This document shows, in pieces, positions 1 to 8,506 of a stretch of 54,296 bases of DNA. A model generated the notes under the pieces. That model was not told the origin of the DNA. It searched no databases and saw nothing but the letters and a program-made list of their open reading frames with translations. Source of the DNA: Flavobacteriales bacterium (GTDB lineage: Bacteria; Bacteroidota; Bacteroidia; Flavobacteriales_D; Crocinitomicaceae); assembly GCA_947475275.1 (NCBI GenBank), contig CANJNE010000006.1, positions 1 through 54,296 on the forward strand, read 5' to 3'. Both the position numbers and the translations under genes were made by a program. Each line of letters begins with the position of its first letter. Within the stretch, counting starts at the first letter, position 1.

Positions 1-170
1 GAAACTTTGTAATAATCACTAAAAGCAACTAACCCCTCTAAATTTGGCTGCGCTACCCCATTTTCATATCCACTGTATGTTGATCTTGTAAGATTAAGAT
101 CTTGAGCGACTTCCTCCTGGGATTTTTTAATGCGTTTTCTTAGTAATTTTAGATTTGAGCCAATATTCAT
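1..170 (-). CDS. XRE-family helix-turn-helix regulator, C-terminus beyond window edge
   Basis: Reverse complement from ATG at 170 reads MNIGSNLKLLRKRIKKSQEEVAQDLNLTRSTYSGYENGVAQPNLEGLVAFSDYYKV, a classic HTH_3 pattern (SQEEVA..L..TRSTYSGYENG...P). Confidence 0.85.
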   Translation of the reverse strand, partial: MNIGSNLKLLRKRIKKSQEEVAQDLNLTRSTYSGYENGVAQPNLEGLVAFSDYYKV

Positions 171-241
171 GAATTTGATTTTTTGATAAAACTACAAAAT
201 TCCAAATAAATAATCAATAATTGATAATTATTTAATCAAAA

Positions 242-1147
242 CTAAACCACTTTTATTGGCTTGCCAATCTTAATAGCATAAACGGCAATCAACTTTGCTC
301 CGAAAAATAATATTTGTGAACTGTAGTAAACATAAGCCAGAATTATAAAAAGCAATCCAGCAACTCCCCCACTCTTTGCAGCAAAGAAAAAATGTAGTAA
401 ATAATAATTGATCAACAATTGACCAATATAGAGCAGAATCGACGTAATCAAGGCCCCGAAAAAAGCCAATTTCCAGCGAACATAACCATCATGAAGGTAT
501 TTAAAAATCAGCATGAAAATACACAAGTTCATACCAATTGATAATAAATGTTTAAAAAACTGCAATGCATAAAATTCAACCGCGGAATTACCGATTAAAA
601 CCTGATCCAAAGAAGAAATCACAAATGCCTGAATGAAATAAAAAGAAATGACCACAACGGCTATGCCACCTACGATTCCCATTGATATTAATCTAAATAA
701 TATTTCATTCAAAAATTTTTTCTTTCGGGTTTCAAATTTCTTCCTAATACCAAAAAGTTCATTGATGCTATGCTTGAAATATACTACAAAGGCTGAACTA
801 ACAGTCAACAAGGCTACAATTCCAAAAAGCTTTGCCAAGAAACCGGTTCCACTCCATTGCATTTGCTCAACCATGTCTACAATTAATACAGAATCAGTTA
901 ACCCAATATTTGACTTAAAAAGCTCTTGAATGATTATTCCGATTTCATCCTTACCCATAAAAGCACCAAAAACAGCAAGAAGTAAAAAAGTCATTGGGAC
1001 CAATGCTAGAATTGTATAATAGGCCAACGCAGCCCCCATATACATTGCCCTATCCTCAATAAACCCGGTAACGCTATCTCTCAGTAGCTCAGGAATTTTA
1101 TTCAAAGGAAGCCAATCAGACGAATTTCTTAACAATTTTAATCGCAT
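242..1147 (-). CDS. YihY/BrkB-family inner membrane protein
   Basis: 301 aa, multiple TM segments, MYMGAALAYYTILALVPM and KYLHDGYVRWKLAFFGALITSILLYIGQ..INYYL typical of the family. Confidence 0.85.
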   Translation of the reverse strand: MRLKLLRNSSDWLPLNKIPELLRDSVTGFIEDRAMYMGAALAYYTILALVPMTFLLLAVFGAFMGKDEIGIIIQELFKSNIGLTDSVLIVDMVEQMQWSGTGFLAKLFGIVALLTVSSAFVVYFKHSINELFGIRKKFETRKKKFLNEILFRLISMGIVGGIAVVVISFYFIQAFVISSLDQVLIGNSAVEFYALQFFKHLLSIGMNLCIFMLIFKYLHDGYVRWKLAFFGALITSILLYIGQLLINYYLLHFFFAAKSGGVAGLLFIILAYVYYSSQILFFGAKLIAVYAIKIGKPIKVV

Positions 1148-2060
1148 GAATATCTTGCATTGGATTTAAACTGTGTAGTACCACTTTTTCCATTTTATCG
1201 GTTGTAAAATAGTTTTCGTAAACATTTCCGGTAAAAATACTTTGAACAAAACTAATTTGAAGTAGGTAATTTATATCGAACTTTTCATCGAAATCAACAG
1301 TGTATTCATTCGGTCTAAAATAATGTCTTTTCCCACCCAATGAAACGGAATTAATCGGTCCAAAGAGTCTTGCTTCTTCTAAGGATTTAAATTGATAATA
1401 CATTTTTTCAGGACTTCCACTTCTCGAAAAATGACCGTTTTTCAAATGATAAATTTTATCTGAAAGACCTAATAATTCAGCCCCATCATGTGACACGAGA
1501 ATGATGGACATATTTCTTAATCTTTTTAATTCCGAGAAATATCGAATCAATTTGGAACGCATACGACCATCCAAATGAGAAAAAGGTTCATCCAGTAAAA
1601 GTAATTTAGGTTCTTTGGCAATGGCACGTCCAATTGCTAGACGCTGTTTTTCACCCCCTGAAAGCGTGTAAGCTTTTTGTTTTCGCAAATCTTTCAATTC
1701 CAAAACATCAAGAATCTCATCCACCCATTTGGATCGAATTTCATTTGACAAGTATAAAACTTGTTCTTTGATATTCTCTTCAACTGAATGAAAATCGTCC
1801 AATTTAAAATCCTGATTTACCAATTCAATTTCTGGATGACCTGGCACTAAAAGTATTGACGGGCCTTTAACTGCTGTACCCTCAAAAAAAACAAGGCCAG
1901 AATGGGCATCTAAATGACCTCCAATAATTTTTAATAATGAAGATTTGCCAGCACCACTTTTACCCAAAATACCAATGGTTTGACCCTCCCTAATTGTAAA
2001 ATTAATGTCCTTGAGAACCGCCTTATCAAAATTTAATGATATTTCTTTAACCTCTAACAT
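1116..2060 (-). CDS. ABC transporter ATP-binding protein
   Basis: Walker A GKSGAGKSS, signature LSGGEKQRLAIGRA, Walker B LLLLDEPFSHLD, H-loop SHD; ~90 aa C-terminal extension. Confidence 0.9.
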   Translation of the reverse strand: MLEVKEISLNFDKAVLKDINFTIREGQTIGILGKSGAGKSSLLKIIGGHLDAHSGLVFFEGTAVKGPSILLVPGHPEIELVNQDFKLDDFHSVEENIKEQVLYLSNEIRSKWVDEILDVLELKDLRKQKAYTLSGGEKQRLAIGRAIAKEPKLLLLDEPFSHLDGRMRSKLIRYFSELKRLRNMSIILVSHDGAELLGLSDKIYHLKNGHFSRSGSPEKMYYQFKSLEEARLFGPINSVSLGGKRHYFRPNEYTVDFDEKFDINYLLQISFVQSIFTGNVYENYFTTDKMEKVVLHSLNPMQDIHAIKIVKKFV

Positions 2061-2488
2061 TAAAATACCAATGCTTTAGGAAATGATTTGGAAGCGATAT
2101 AAATTCCTGGAACTGGATCCGAAAAAGGCTCATTGTCTTTAATAAATAAGCTTAAATGATAATAACCATCTTTTTTTTCAAGAATGTGTTTTTCAACAAT
2201 TTGCGCAGACGCTCCAAGAAAAACACTTTCAGCGTCTTTAATTTTAAACTCATAAAGTAACATATCAGCCACCTCATATTCGAAAAGATTACCTTTCGGA
2301 TATTCTCCCTTTAAAAAATAAACACCACTTTCATGAAGTAAAACCTCATCTATTTCCGAGGTAATCCTGAGCTCATCTTCCCAAAGATATTTTCTGTTAT
2401 TTTCTGATTCTATACCCCCATGCTGCGCATCGGCATGTTCCTGAGAATAATTTTCATTCAATAAATAAGCGTGAAAGGTACAATGCAT
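2060..2488 (-). CDS. hypothetical protein, coupled to the ABC ATPase
   Basis: 142 aa ORF, 1-nt stop/start overlap with the downstream ABC gene; no recognised domain. Confidence 0.6.
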   Translation of the reverse strand: MHCTFHAYLLNENYSQEHADAQHGGIESENNRKYLWEDELRITSEIDEVLLHESGVYFLKGEYPKGNLFEYEVADMLLYEFKIKDAESVFLGASAQIVEKHILEKKDGYYHLSLFIKDNEPFSDPVPGIYIASKSFPKALVF

Positions 2489-2599
2489 AATTTGAATTTA
2501 CTTTTCCAAATGTACCTACTTTGTTTCGCCTAAATTTCCTTTTTATCGAATACAATCCACATCGAATTGTTATTTTTACGACACTTGAAACCAAAATAA

Positions 2600-3769
2600 T
2601 TGAAAACACTCCAGATATACAACAAAAAAACTGATTCCATCAAACGTAAACATCCCTGGATATTTTCTGGTGCGATCAGTTCAGATGTTTCAGATTTTGA
2701 GAATGGAGATTTGGTTAAAGCAGTTGATGTTAAAGGCAATTTTCTTGCTATAGGACATTTTCAACATGCAACAATTTCATTGAGAATATTGGCATTTGAA
2801 GAAATTGAAATTGATGAATTTTTTTTCAAAAACAAGTTAAACGAAGCTTTTCATTTGAGGAAATCGCTCCATCTGCTGCATTCGAATAACAATATTTTTC
2901 GACTCGTACATGGTGAAGGGGATGGATTACCTGGTCTGATCATTGACTATTATAACGGAGTGGCTGTAGTTCAATGTCACAGTATCGGGATGTATAAAAG
3001 TTTGGATTTAATCAATAAGGCACTTCAGAACATTTTAGGCAAAGACCTTAAAGCGATTTATTCAAAATCTGCTGACACATTACCAAACAAGCATATTGCT
3101 TTAGATCAATATATTTTCGGCAATTGTGAAACGCCTCATATTGCTCTGGAAAATGGTATTAAATTCAATATTGACTGGATAAATGGTCAAAAAACGGGTT
3201 TTTTTATAGATCAACGAGAAAACCGTAAAATATTGGGAATGATATCCGAAGGAAAAAAAATTCTTAATACTTTTTGTTACTCTGGTGGATTTAGCTTGTA
3301 TGCACTGCAAAACGGTGCCATTTCTGTTCACTCACTTGATAGTTCTAAAAAGGCTATTGAATTAACGGAACAGAATGTAAACTTAAACGGTTTTCAGGAA
3401 AAACACGAATGTATTGTTGCAGATGCAATGGAACAAATGAAAACGGCTGAAAAAGATTACGACATAATAATTTTAGACCCCCCTGCATTTGCCAAGCATA
3501 GAGACAAAAAACACAAAGCGGTTCAAGGATACAAGCGACTTAACGCTATGGCCATAAACAACATTAAACCAGGAGGGTTGATTTTTACCTTTTCATGCTC
3601 ACAAGTAATCGACAAGAATTTATTTACCAATACAATTATTGCTGCGGCAATTGAAACCCAAAGAAGCGTTAGAATAATCGGACAACTTCATCAACCTGCA
3701 GATCATCCCATTAGTGCATACCATCCAGAGGGAGAGTACTTGAAGGGCCTTATTTTAGAAGTTAACTAA
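2600..3769 (+). CDS. class I SAM-dependent rRNA methyltransferase (RlmI/RlmK family, PUA N-terminus)
   Basis: TTG start; N-terminal RKHPWIFSGAI PUA-like; FFIDQRENR, LNTFCYSGGFSLYAL, LDPPAFAK, FSCS motifs. Confidence 0.9.
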   Translation: MKTLQIYNKKTDSIKRKHPWIFSGAISSDVSDFENGDLVKAVDVKGNFLAIGHFQHATISLRILAFEEIEIDEFFFKNKLNEAFHLRKSLHLLHSNNNIFRLVHGEGDGLPGLIIDYYNGVAVVQCHSIGMYKSLDLINKALQNILGKDLKAIYSKSADTLPNKHIALDQYIFGNCETPHIALENGIKFNIDWINGQKTGFFIDQRENRKILGMISEGKKILNTFCYSGGFSLYALQNGAISVHSLDSSKKAIELTEQNVNLNGFQEKHECIVADAMEQMKTAEKDYDIIILDPPAFAKHRDKKHKAVQGYKRLNAMAINNIKPGGLIFTFSCSQVIDKNLFTNTIIAAAIETQRSVRIIGQLHQPADHPISAYHPEGEYLKGLILEVN

Positions 3770-3788
3770 TCGAAATAACCTGAAATAA

Positions 3789-5117
3789 ATGCTTGACCTC
3801 AAATATACCACAATACTAAAAGTTGCTGCGCCTTTGATGGTATCGAGTTTTATTCAATCTATAATTCTATTAACAGATGCTGCTTTTATCAGCCGATACG
3901 ACACTATGGCATTTGATGCTGTTGGAAATGGCGGACTTTTATACGTAACCGTATATATGGCGCTTGTTGGAATGGGAGATGGAGCACAAATAATCATTGC
4001 CAGAAGAATAGGTCAAAATAACATTAACGCAATTGGTAAAGTAATTGGCACGTCATTATTAGCTAATTTGCTTATAGCGATTTTACTTTTCACATTATTG
4101 CAATATTTTATTCCAGAATGGTTGATGTCCTATTCTAAGAATAAAGCATTGGGTTCAATGCAAATTGAATATATTGAAATTAGAAGCTATGCGCTTTATT
4201 TTGCCATGATAACCTTGACCATTAATGCATTCTTTATTGCAAATGGCAAAACACTCGTAGTACTTATAGCTTCCATTTTAGGTGCATTAACAAATATCGG
4301 TCTTGATTATTGCATGATTTTCGGAAAATTCGGATTTTCTGAAATGGGACTTTCTGGAGCAGCATGGGCTTCAACAATTTCGGATGGTGTGAATATGTTA
4401 TTTATGGTTGCATGCATCATATTTTCCAAGGCATCCAAAACATTCAACATTTGGAAAACCTTCAAAATTGAATTGCAATACCTTACCGAATTGTTTAAAG
4501 TTGGCAGCCCAATGATGTTTCAAGGATTTTTCGCTTTGGCAACATGGACATTATTTTTTACATGGATTGAACAAATAGGTACAGATGAGTTGACAATTTC
4601 TCAAAATGTAAGATCAGTTTATTTTTTATCCTACGTACCTATTTGGGGATTTGCTGCAACAACTAAAACTTATGTCTCTCAATATTTAGGTAACGGTCAT
4701 CATTCCGCCATGAGAATCATCAGAAGACGGATTCAACTATTAACACTTATTTTCCTTCTTATATTTTTCCATGGTGCGCTTTTCTATCCAGACTACTTGA
4801 TTCAGATGGTAAATCCTTCCGAAGTGCATCTTGAAAGAAGTGCAGAAGTCATGCGATTCGTTGCTATCTCTATTTTATTATATGGATTTGTTAGTGTCTA
4901 TTTTCAAACCATTAGTGGAAGTGGCAACACAATGATAACTTTTGGAATTGAATTAACTTGTATTGTATTTTATACCCTGGCCGCATATTTACTTATAAAA
5001 GTATACAAGGTAGACATTTTCTGGATTTGGTCTGTTGAATACATTTATTTTGGCTGTATGGGGTTATTGTCTTATTTGTATTTAAAGAATTTTAATTGGC
5101 AAAATAAAGTAATATGA
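3789..5117 (+). CDS. MATE family efflux transporter
   Basis: 442 aa polytopic protein, MVSSFIQSIILLTDAAFISR, GMGDGAQIIIARRIGQ, ATTKTYVSQYLGNG. Confidence 0.85.
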   Translation: MLDLKYTTILKVAAPLMVSSFIQSIILLTDAAFISRYDTMAFDAVGNGGLLYVTVYMALVGMGDGAQIIIARRIGQNNINAIGKVIGTSLLANLLIAILLFTLLQYFIPEWLMSYSKNKALGSMQIEYIEIRSYALYFAMITLTINAFFIANGKTLVVLIASILGALTNIGLDYCMIFGKFGFSEMGLSGAAWASTISDGVNMLFMVACIIFSKASKTFNIWKTFKIELQYLTELFKVGSPMMFQGFFALATWTLFFTWIEQIGTDELTISQNVRSVYFLSYVPIWGFAATTKTYVSQYLGNGHHSAMRIIRRRIQLLTLIFLLIFFHGALFYPDYLIQMVNPSEVHLERSAEVMRFVAISILLYGFVSVYFQTISGSGNTMITFGIELTCIVFYTLAAYLLIKVYKVDIFWIWSVEYIYFGCMGLLSYLYLKNFNWQNKVI

Positions 5118-6079
5118 AAGGTAGAACAGATTTAAGTATCATATTCATGGGTACACCTGATTTTGCAGTCGGAATTCTCGATACCATATTTCAAAATAAA
5201 TTCTCTATCAAAGCTGTTGTTACCAGTCCTGACAAACCTGCGGGAAGAGGATTACAATTGAACGAAAGTGCAGTAAAAAAATATGCGCAGGATCATCACT
5301 TAAAAATTCTTCAACCCGAAAAACTGAAAGATGAATCTTTCCTGAACGAGCTGCAATTATTAAATGCTGATTTATTTGTTGTTGTTGCCTTTAGAATGCT
5401 ACCTGAACAAGTATGGTCTATGCCTAGATTAGGAACAATTAATGTTCATGCATCACTTCTGCCGCAGTATAGGGGCGCTGCTCCAATAAATTGGGCCATC
5501 ATTAATGGTGAAAAAACTACAGGGGTTACAACTTTTTTTATTGAGAAGGAAATAGATACTGGAAAAATAATCGATCAATCAACAATTGAAATCGGTAAAG
5601 ATGAAAATGTTGGAAGCTTGTATCAACGATTGATGGATTTGGGAGCTCAAACCATGTTGACCACACTCGACAAAATAAATATTGGTGCAATTGAACCCAT
5701 TTCGCAAGATGAATTGATAAACACAGAACTTAAAGCTGCTTCGAAAATTTATAAAGAAGACTGTAAAATTTCTTGGGATACAAATGTTACCAATGCCCAT
5801 AACTTTGTCCGGGGCTTATCCCCTTATCCAGCAGCTTGGACCATTCTTCAAAACAAATCTTCGAGAGAAACAAAACAGTTTAAAATCTTTTCGGGTGAAA
5901 TCACCAATATTCCAATTGTCAATCGCAACGATTTAAAAGATGACAATTTGGGCATTTTGATTCCCTGCAATGACTTTTATTATGCTGTACAAGAATTACA
6001 ACAAGAAGGAAAACGAAGAATGCATTTCAAAGAATTTCTCGCAGGCAACAAAATTGAGCATTGGGAATTGTTTATCTAG
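5114..6079 (+). CDS. fmt: methionyl-tRNA formyltransferase
   Basis: IIFMGTPDFAVGIL, TSPDKPAGRG, NVHASLLPQYRGAAPINWAIINGEKTTGVTTFFIEKEIDTG; 4-nt overlap with MATE gene. Confidence 0.97.
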   Translation: MKGRTDLSIIFMGTPDFAVGILDTIFQNKFSIKAVVTSPDKPAGRGLQLNESAVKKYAQDHHLKILQPEKLKDESFLNELQLLNADLFVVVAFRMLPEQVWSMPRLGTINVHASLLPQYRGAAPINWAIINGEKTTGVTTFFIEKEIDTGKIIDQSTIEIGKDENVGSLYQRLMDLGAQTMLTTLDKINIGAIEPISQDELINTELKAASKIYKEDCKISWDTNVTNAHNFVRGLSPYPAAWTILQNKSSRETKQFKIFSGEITNIPIVNRNDLKDDNLGILIPCNDFYYAVQELQQEGKRRMHFKEFLAGNKIEHWELFI

Positions 6080-6198
6080 TAAACTAAAAATCACCAAAAA
6101 ACTGCCTTAAACCCAATAAAAACAAGGTGTTTGAGCGCTTTTATCAACAAAATGGCACTTTTTTCAACAAAAAAGTACTTTTTTCCTTGAAAACACTT

Positions 6199-6226
6199 GC
6201 GTAGCTTGAGGAATCCGATATATTTG
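6199..6226 (+). promoter_or_regulatory. Bacteroidota-type -33/-7 promoter for HU
   Basis: TTG (6197-6199), N19, TATATTTG (6219-6226), matching TAnnTTTG with canonical spacing, about 40 nt upstream of the HU ATG. Confidence 0.6.
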
Positions 6227-6266
6227 CCTCGATAAATAATTACAAACATTTCAAAAAATCAAAATT

Positions 6267-6539
6267 ATGAACAAAGCAGAATTGATTGATGCAATTGCAG
6301 CTGAGTCTGGATTGTCAAAAGCTGATGCAAAAAGAGCATTGGACGGGTTTGTTAACGCAACTGCAGGTGCATTGAAAAAAGGTGACAGAATCTCTTTAGT
6401 AGGATTTGGTTCTTTCTCTGTTTCTAACCGTGCTGCTAGAACAGGTCGTAACCCACAAACTGGTAAAGAAATTAAAATCTCTGCTAAAAACGTAGTACGT
6501 TTCAAAGCTGGAGCTGAACTTTCTGGTACAGTTAACTAA
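6267..6539 (+). CDS. HU family DNA-binding protein
   Basis: MNKAELIDAIAAESGLSKADAKRALDGF...VGFGSFSVSNRAARTGRNPQTGKEIKI. Confidence 0.97.
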   Translation: MNKAELIDAIAAESGLSKADAKRALDGFVNATAGALKKGDRISLVGFGSFSVSNRAARTGRNPQTGKEIKISAKNVVRFKAGAELSGTVN

Positions 6540-6560
6540 TTGTTTGAAACAATAAATATT

Positions 6561-6589
6561 AAAAAGTAGGGGAAACCCTACTTTTTTTG
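6561..6589 (+). terminator. intrinsic terminator after HU
   Basis: AAAAAGTAGGG-GAAA-CCCTACTTTTT: perfect 11-bp stem (6561-6571/6576-6586) with GNRA-like loop, then T-run. Confidence 0.9.
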
Positions 6590-6639
6590 TTTTTAATTTA
6601 TACTTTCGTTAAGAATTTTCTTTAAACCTTTAATTCAAC

Positions 6640-7398
6640 ATGAAAAAACTAATTCTCAGTATTTTAATACTACTAGGTGCCTTTAACTCAAAAGCAGATC
6701 AATATCAACTTGTGCCTGAAGATTATGCAATGATTGCAGTTGAAATTTTAAATGGGCAAAGTGATGTTATTTCATGGTGCGACTGTTGTGACGGTGACTA
6801 TTTAAAATACATCCAGATTCAATCTGCTTATTACGAATATGCTGCTGGTGAAGGAAACGATTGTTACGTTTTTCTTTCAGGGTATGATGAATACGGTGAT
6901 TGGTTTGAAGAGTCAGTTGATTTAGCGTATGTTTTTATCGCTGATGGTGAATTGGCAGTTCGTTTGTCTGATTACATTGGTCTTGAAGCATCCCCATGCT
7001 ACGATACATTTAGTTATTATGAGTACTACCCTTTTGGAGGAGATGGTTATGAAGGCGACTCACCTGAGGAGGTTTATTATGAAGATGAATATATTGCTGA
7101 AGATAATTATGAATTTGAAGGATACGAGGATGTGATTTCACTTCTTTATTTAGAATGCGGAGATTACTGTTGGTTAGGTTTCACGGATAGTGAAGGAATT
7201 GAGGATGAGGTTATCATTAATTACGGTATTATTCCAGATGATTTATGGGGTGAAAGTGAAGATGGTGGATATATTCTCAATCCTGCGCTTGAATACGCTT
7301 CAGCTTATGTAAAAATCGAACCTTTTGAAATTGAATATGAAGATGGCTCAACTGGACAAACGAGAATAATTTCAGAATTTCAGTTGTTGGATGAATAA
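6640..7398 (+). CDS. secreted, highly acidic Asp/Glu/Tyr-rich protein of unknown function
   Basis: Signal peptide MKKLILSILILLGAFNSKA; mature part dominated by D, E, Y, G with only four K/R. Confidence 0.7.
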   Translation: MKKLILSILILLGAFNSKADQYQLVPEDYAMIAVEILNGQSDVISWCDCCDGDYLKYIQIQSAYYEYAAGEGNDCYVFLSGYDEYGDWFEESVDLAYVFIADGELAVRLSDYIGLEASPCYDTFSYYEYYPFGGDGYEGDSPEEVYYEDEYIAEDNYEFEGYEDVISLLYLECGDYCWLGFTDSEGIEDEVIINYGIIPDDLWGESEDGGYILNPALEYASAYVKIEPFEIEYEDGSTGQTRIISEFQLLDE

Positions 7399-7420
7399 TA
7401 ATTAAAGTCTACATAAACTA

Positions 7421-8443
7421 ATGGCTATGACAAAAAGAATCTATCCTATTGTAATCATTTTACTTTCTGTTCTAATCACATCATGTGAAAAATGGCCATT
7501 ATGGGTAGGCAATAAAGAATTCATCACCATTTCATATGAAAAAGGTGCAACAAATGGACCTTTAGTATATCCTGCAGAATATGCTGAGACCTCGCGTTTT
7601 GTTAGTATCGATAGTATTTTCGCTCAACAGATTGCGGATACAGTGAAGATCATCATAGACGGCGTAAGAATTAAAAGCAACCGAAACAATTTTGAAATTT
7701 TAAATACCAACAATAAACAAATCGAAATTTTCGAAAAAGGTTTGAATGATAGAAAATGGATTTCACAATCTGAATTCTCAAATGCTAGTGATTTTGAAAA
7801 CGCAGCTGTTTCATGTGTACTTGTTTTAGATATGAGTTCCTCGGTATTACCTGTAGTTAGTGATTTAAAATCCTTTGCAAATTCTTTTGTAGACAACGTA
7901 GTAAACAATGGTGGAGCAGGTACTGAAATCGCAGTAGTTTTCTTCTCAAGTAAAAATGCCATCTTGGAAACCCCATTTTATAACAAATCAAATATTTCCC
8001 TCCTAAAAGATCAAATAAACAGCTATACTAATTTCCAGGACAGAACCGCATTGTTTCAAGCTTCAGTTAATGGCTTGAATAAATTAACCATTTCTGGAAA
8101 CAATAATTCAAAGTGTTTGGTAGTATTTTCTGATGGAGGAGATAATGATTCTGATTATGCAAACGATCTTCAATCTAATATCCAAAGCGATTATGAAGAA
8201 ATCCTTCGTTATTCAATTGGTTTGAAAGGAAATGATTTGGATCGTGAGAGACAAGCAGACTTAAAATCTATTGCTAGTGAAAAATCAAACTTTGTAATTG
8301 CAAACAAAGTTAGTGACCTGAAAGACTTATTTGATGAAGTTTCTCAGCAACTTGCAGCGGTTTATCGTTTAACCTATAATAGATCAAGTTCTAATACGGA
8401 GAAAATTGAAATCAAATTCAAGATTCCTGTAAATAAATTATAA
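7421..8443 (+). CDS. VWA domain lipoprotein
   Basis: Lipobox LLSVLITSC; MIDAS-like LVLDMSSS, VVFSDGGDNDS. Confidence 0.85.
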   Translation: MAMTKRIYPIVIILLSVLITSCEKWPLWVGNKEFITISYEKGATNGPLVYPAEYAETSRFVSIDSIFAQQIADTVKIIIDGVRIKSNRNNFEILNTNNKQIEIFEKGLNDRKWISQSEFSNASDFENAAVSCVLVLDMSSSVLPVVSDLKSFANSFVDNVVNNGGAGTEIAVVFFSSKNAILETPFYNKSNISLLKDQINSYTNFQDRTALFQASVNGLNKLTISGNNNSKCLVVFSDGGDNDSDYANDLQSNIQSDYEEILRYSIGLKGNDLDRERQADLKSIASEKSNFVIANKVSDLKDLFDEVSQQLAAVYRLTYNRSSSNTEKIEIKFKIPVNKL

Positions 8444-8506
8444 GTTTCTTAATCTTATATTTTTATTATTCTTGAATCAAATTATAATGAACAGTTAATA
8501 TAAAGA

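Noticed and set aside
648-929. Plus-strand ORF of 93 aa opposite the BrkB-like gene
   Set aside because: Antisense to a conserved membrane-protein gene and no recognisable motif.
6929-7135. 68-aa ORF nested in another frame of the acidic protein gene
   Set aside because: Out-of-frame reading of an Asp/Glu/Tyr-rich coding sequence; no independent start context.
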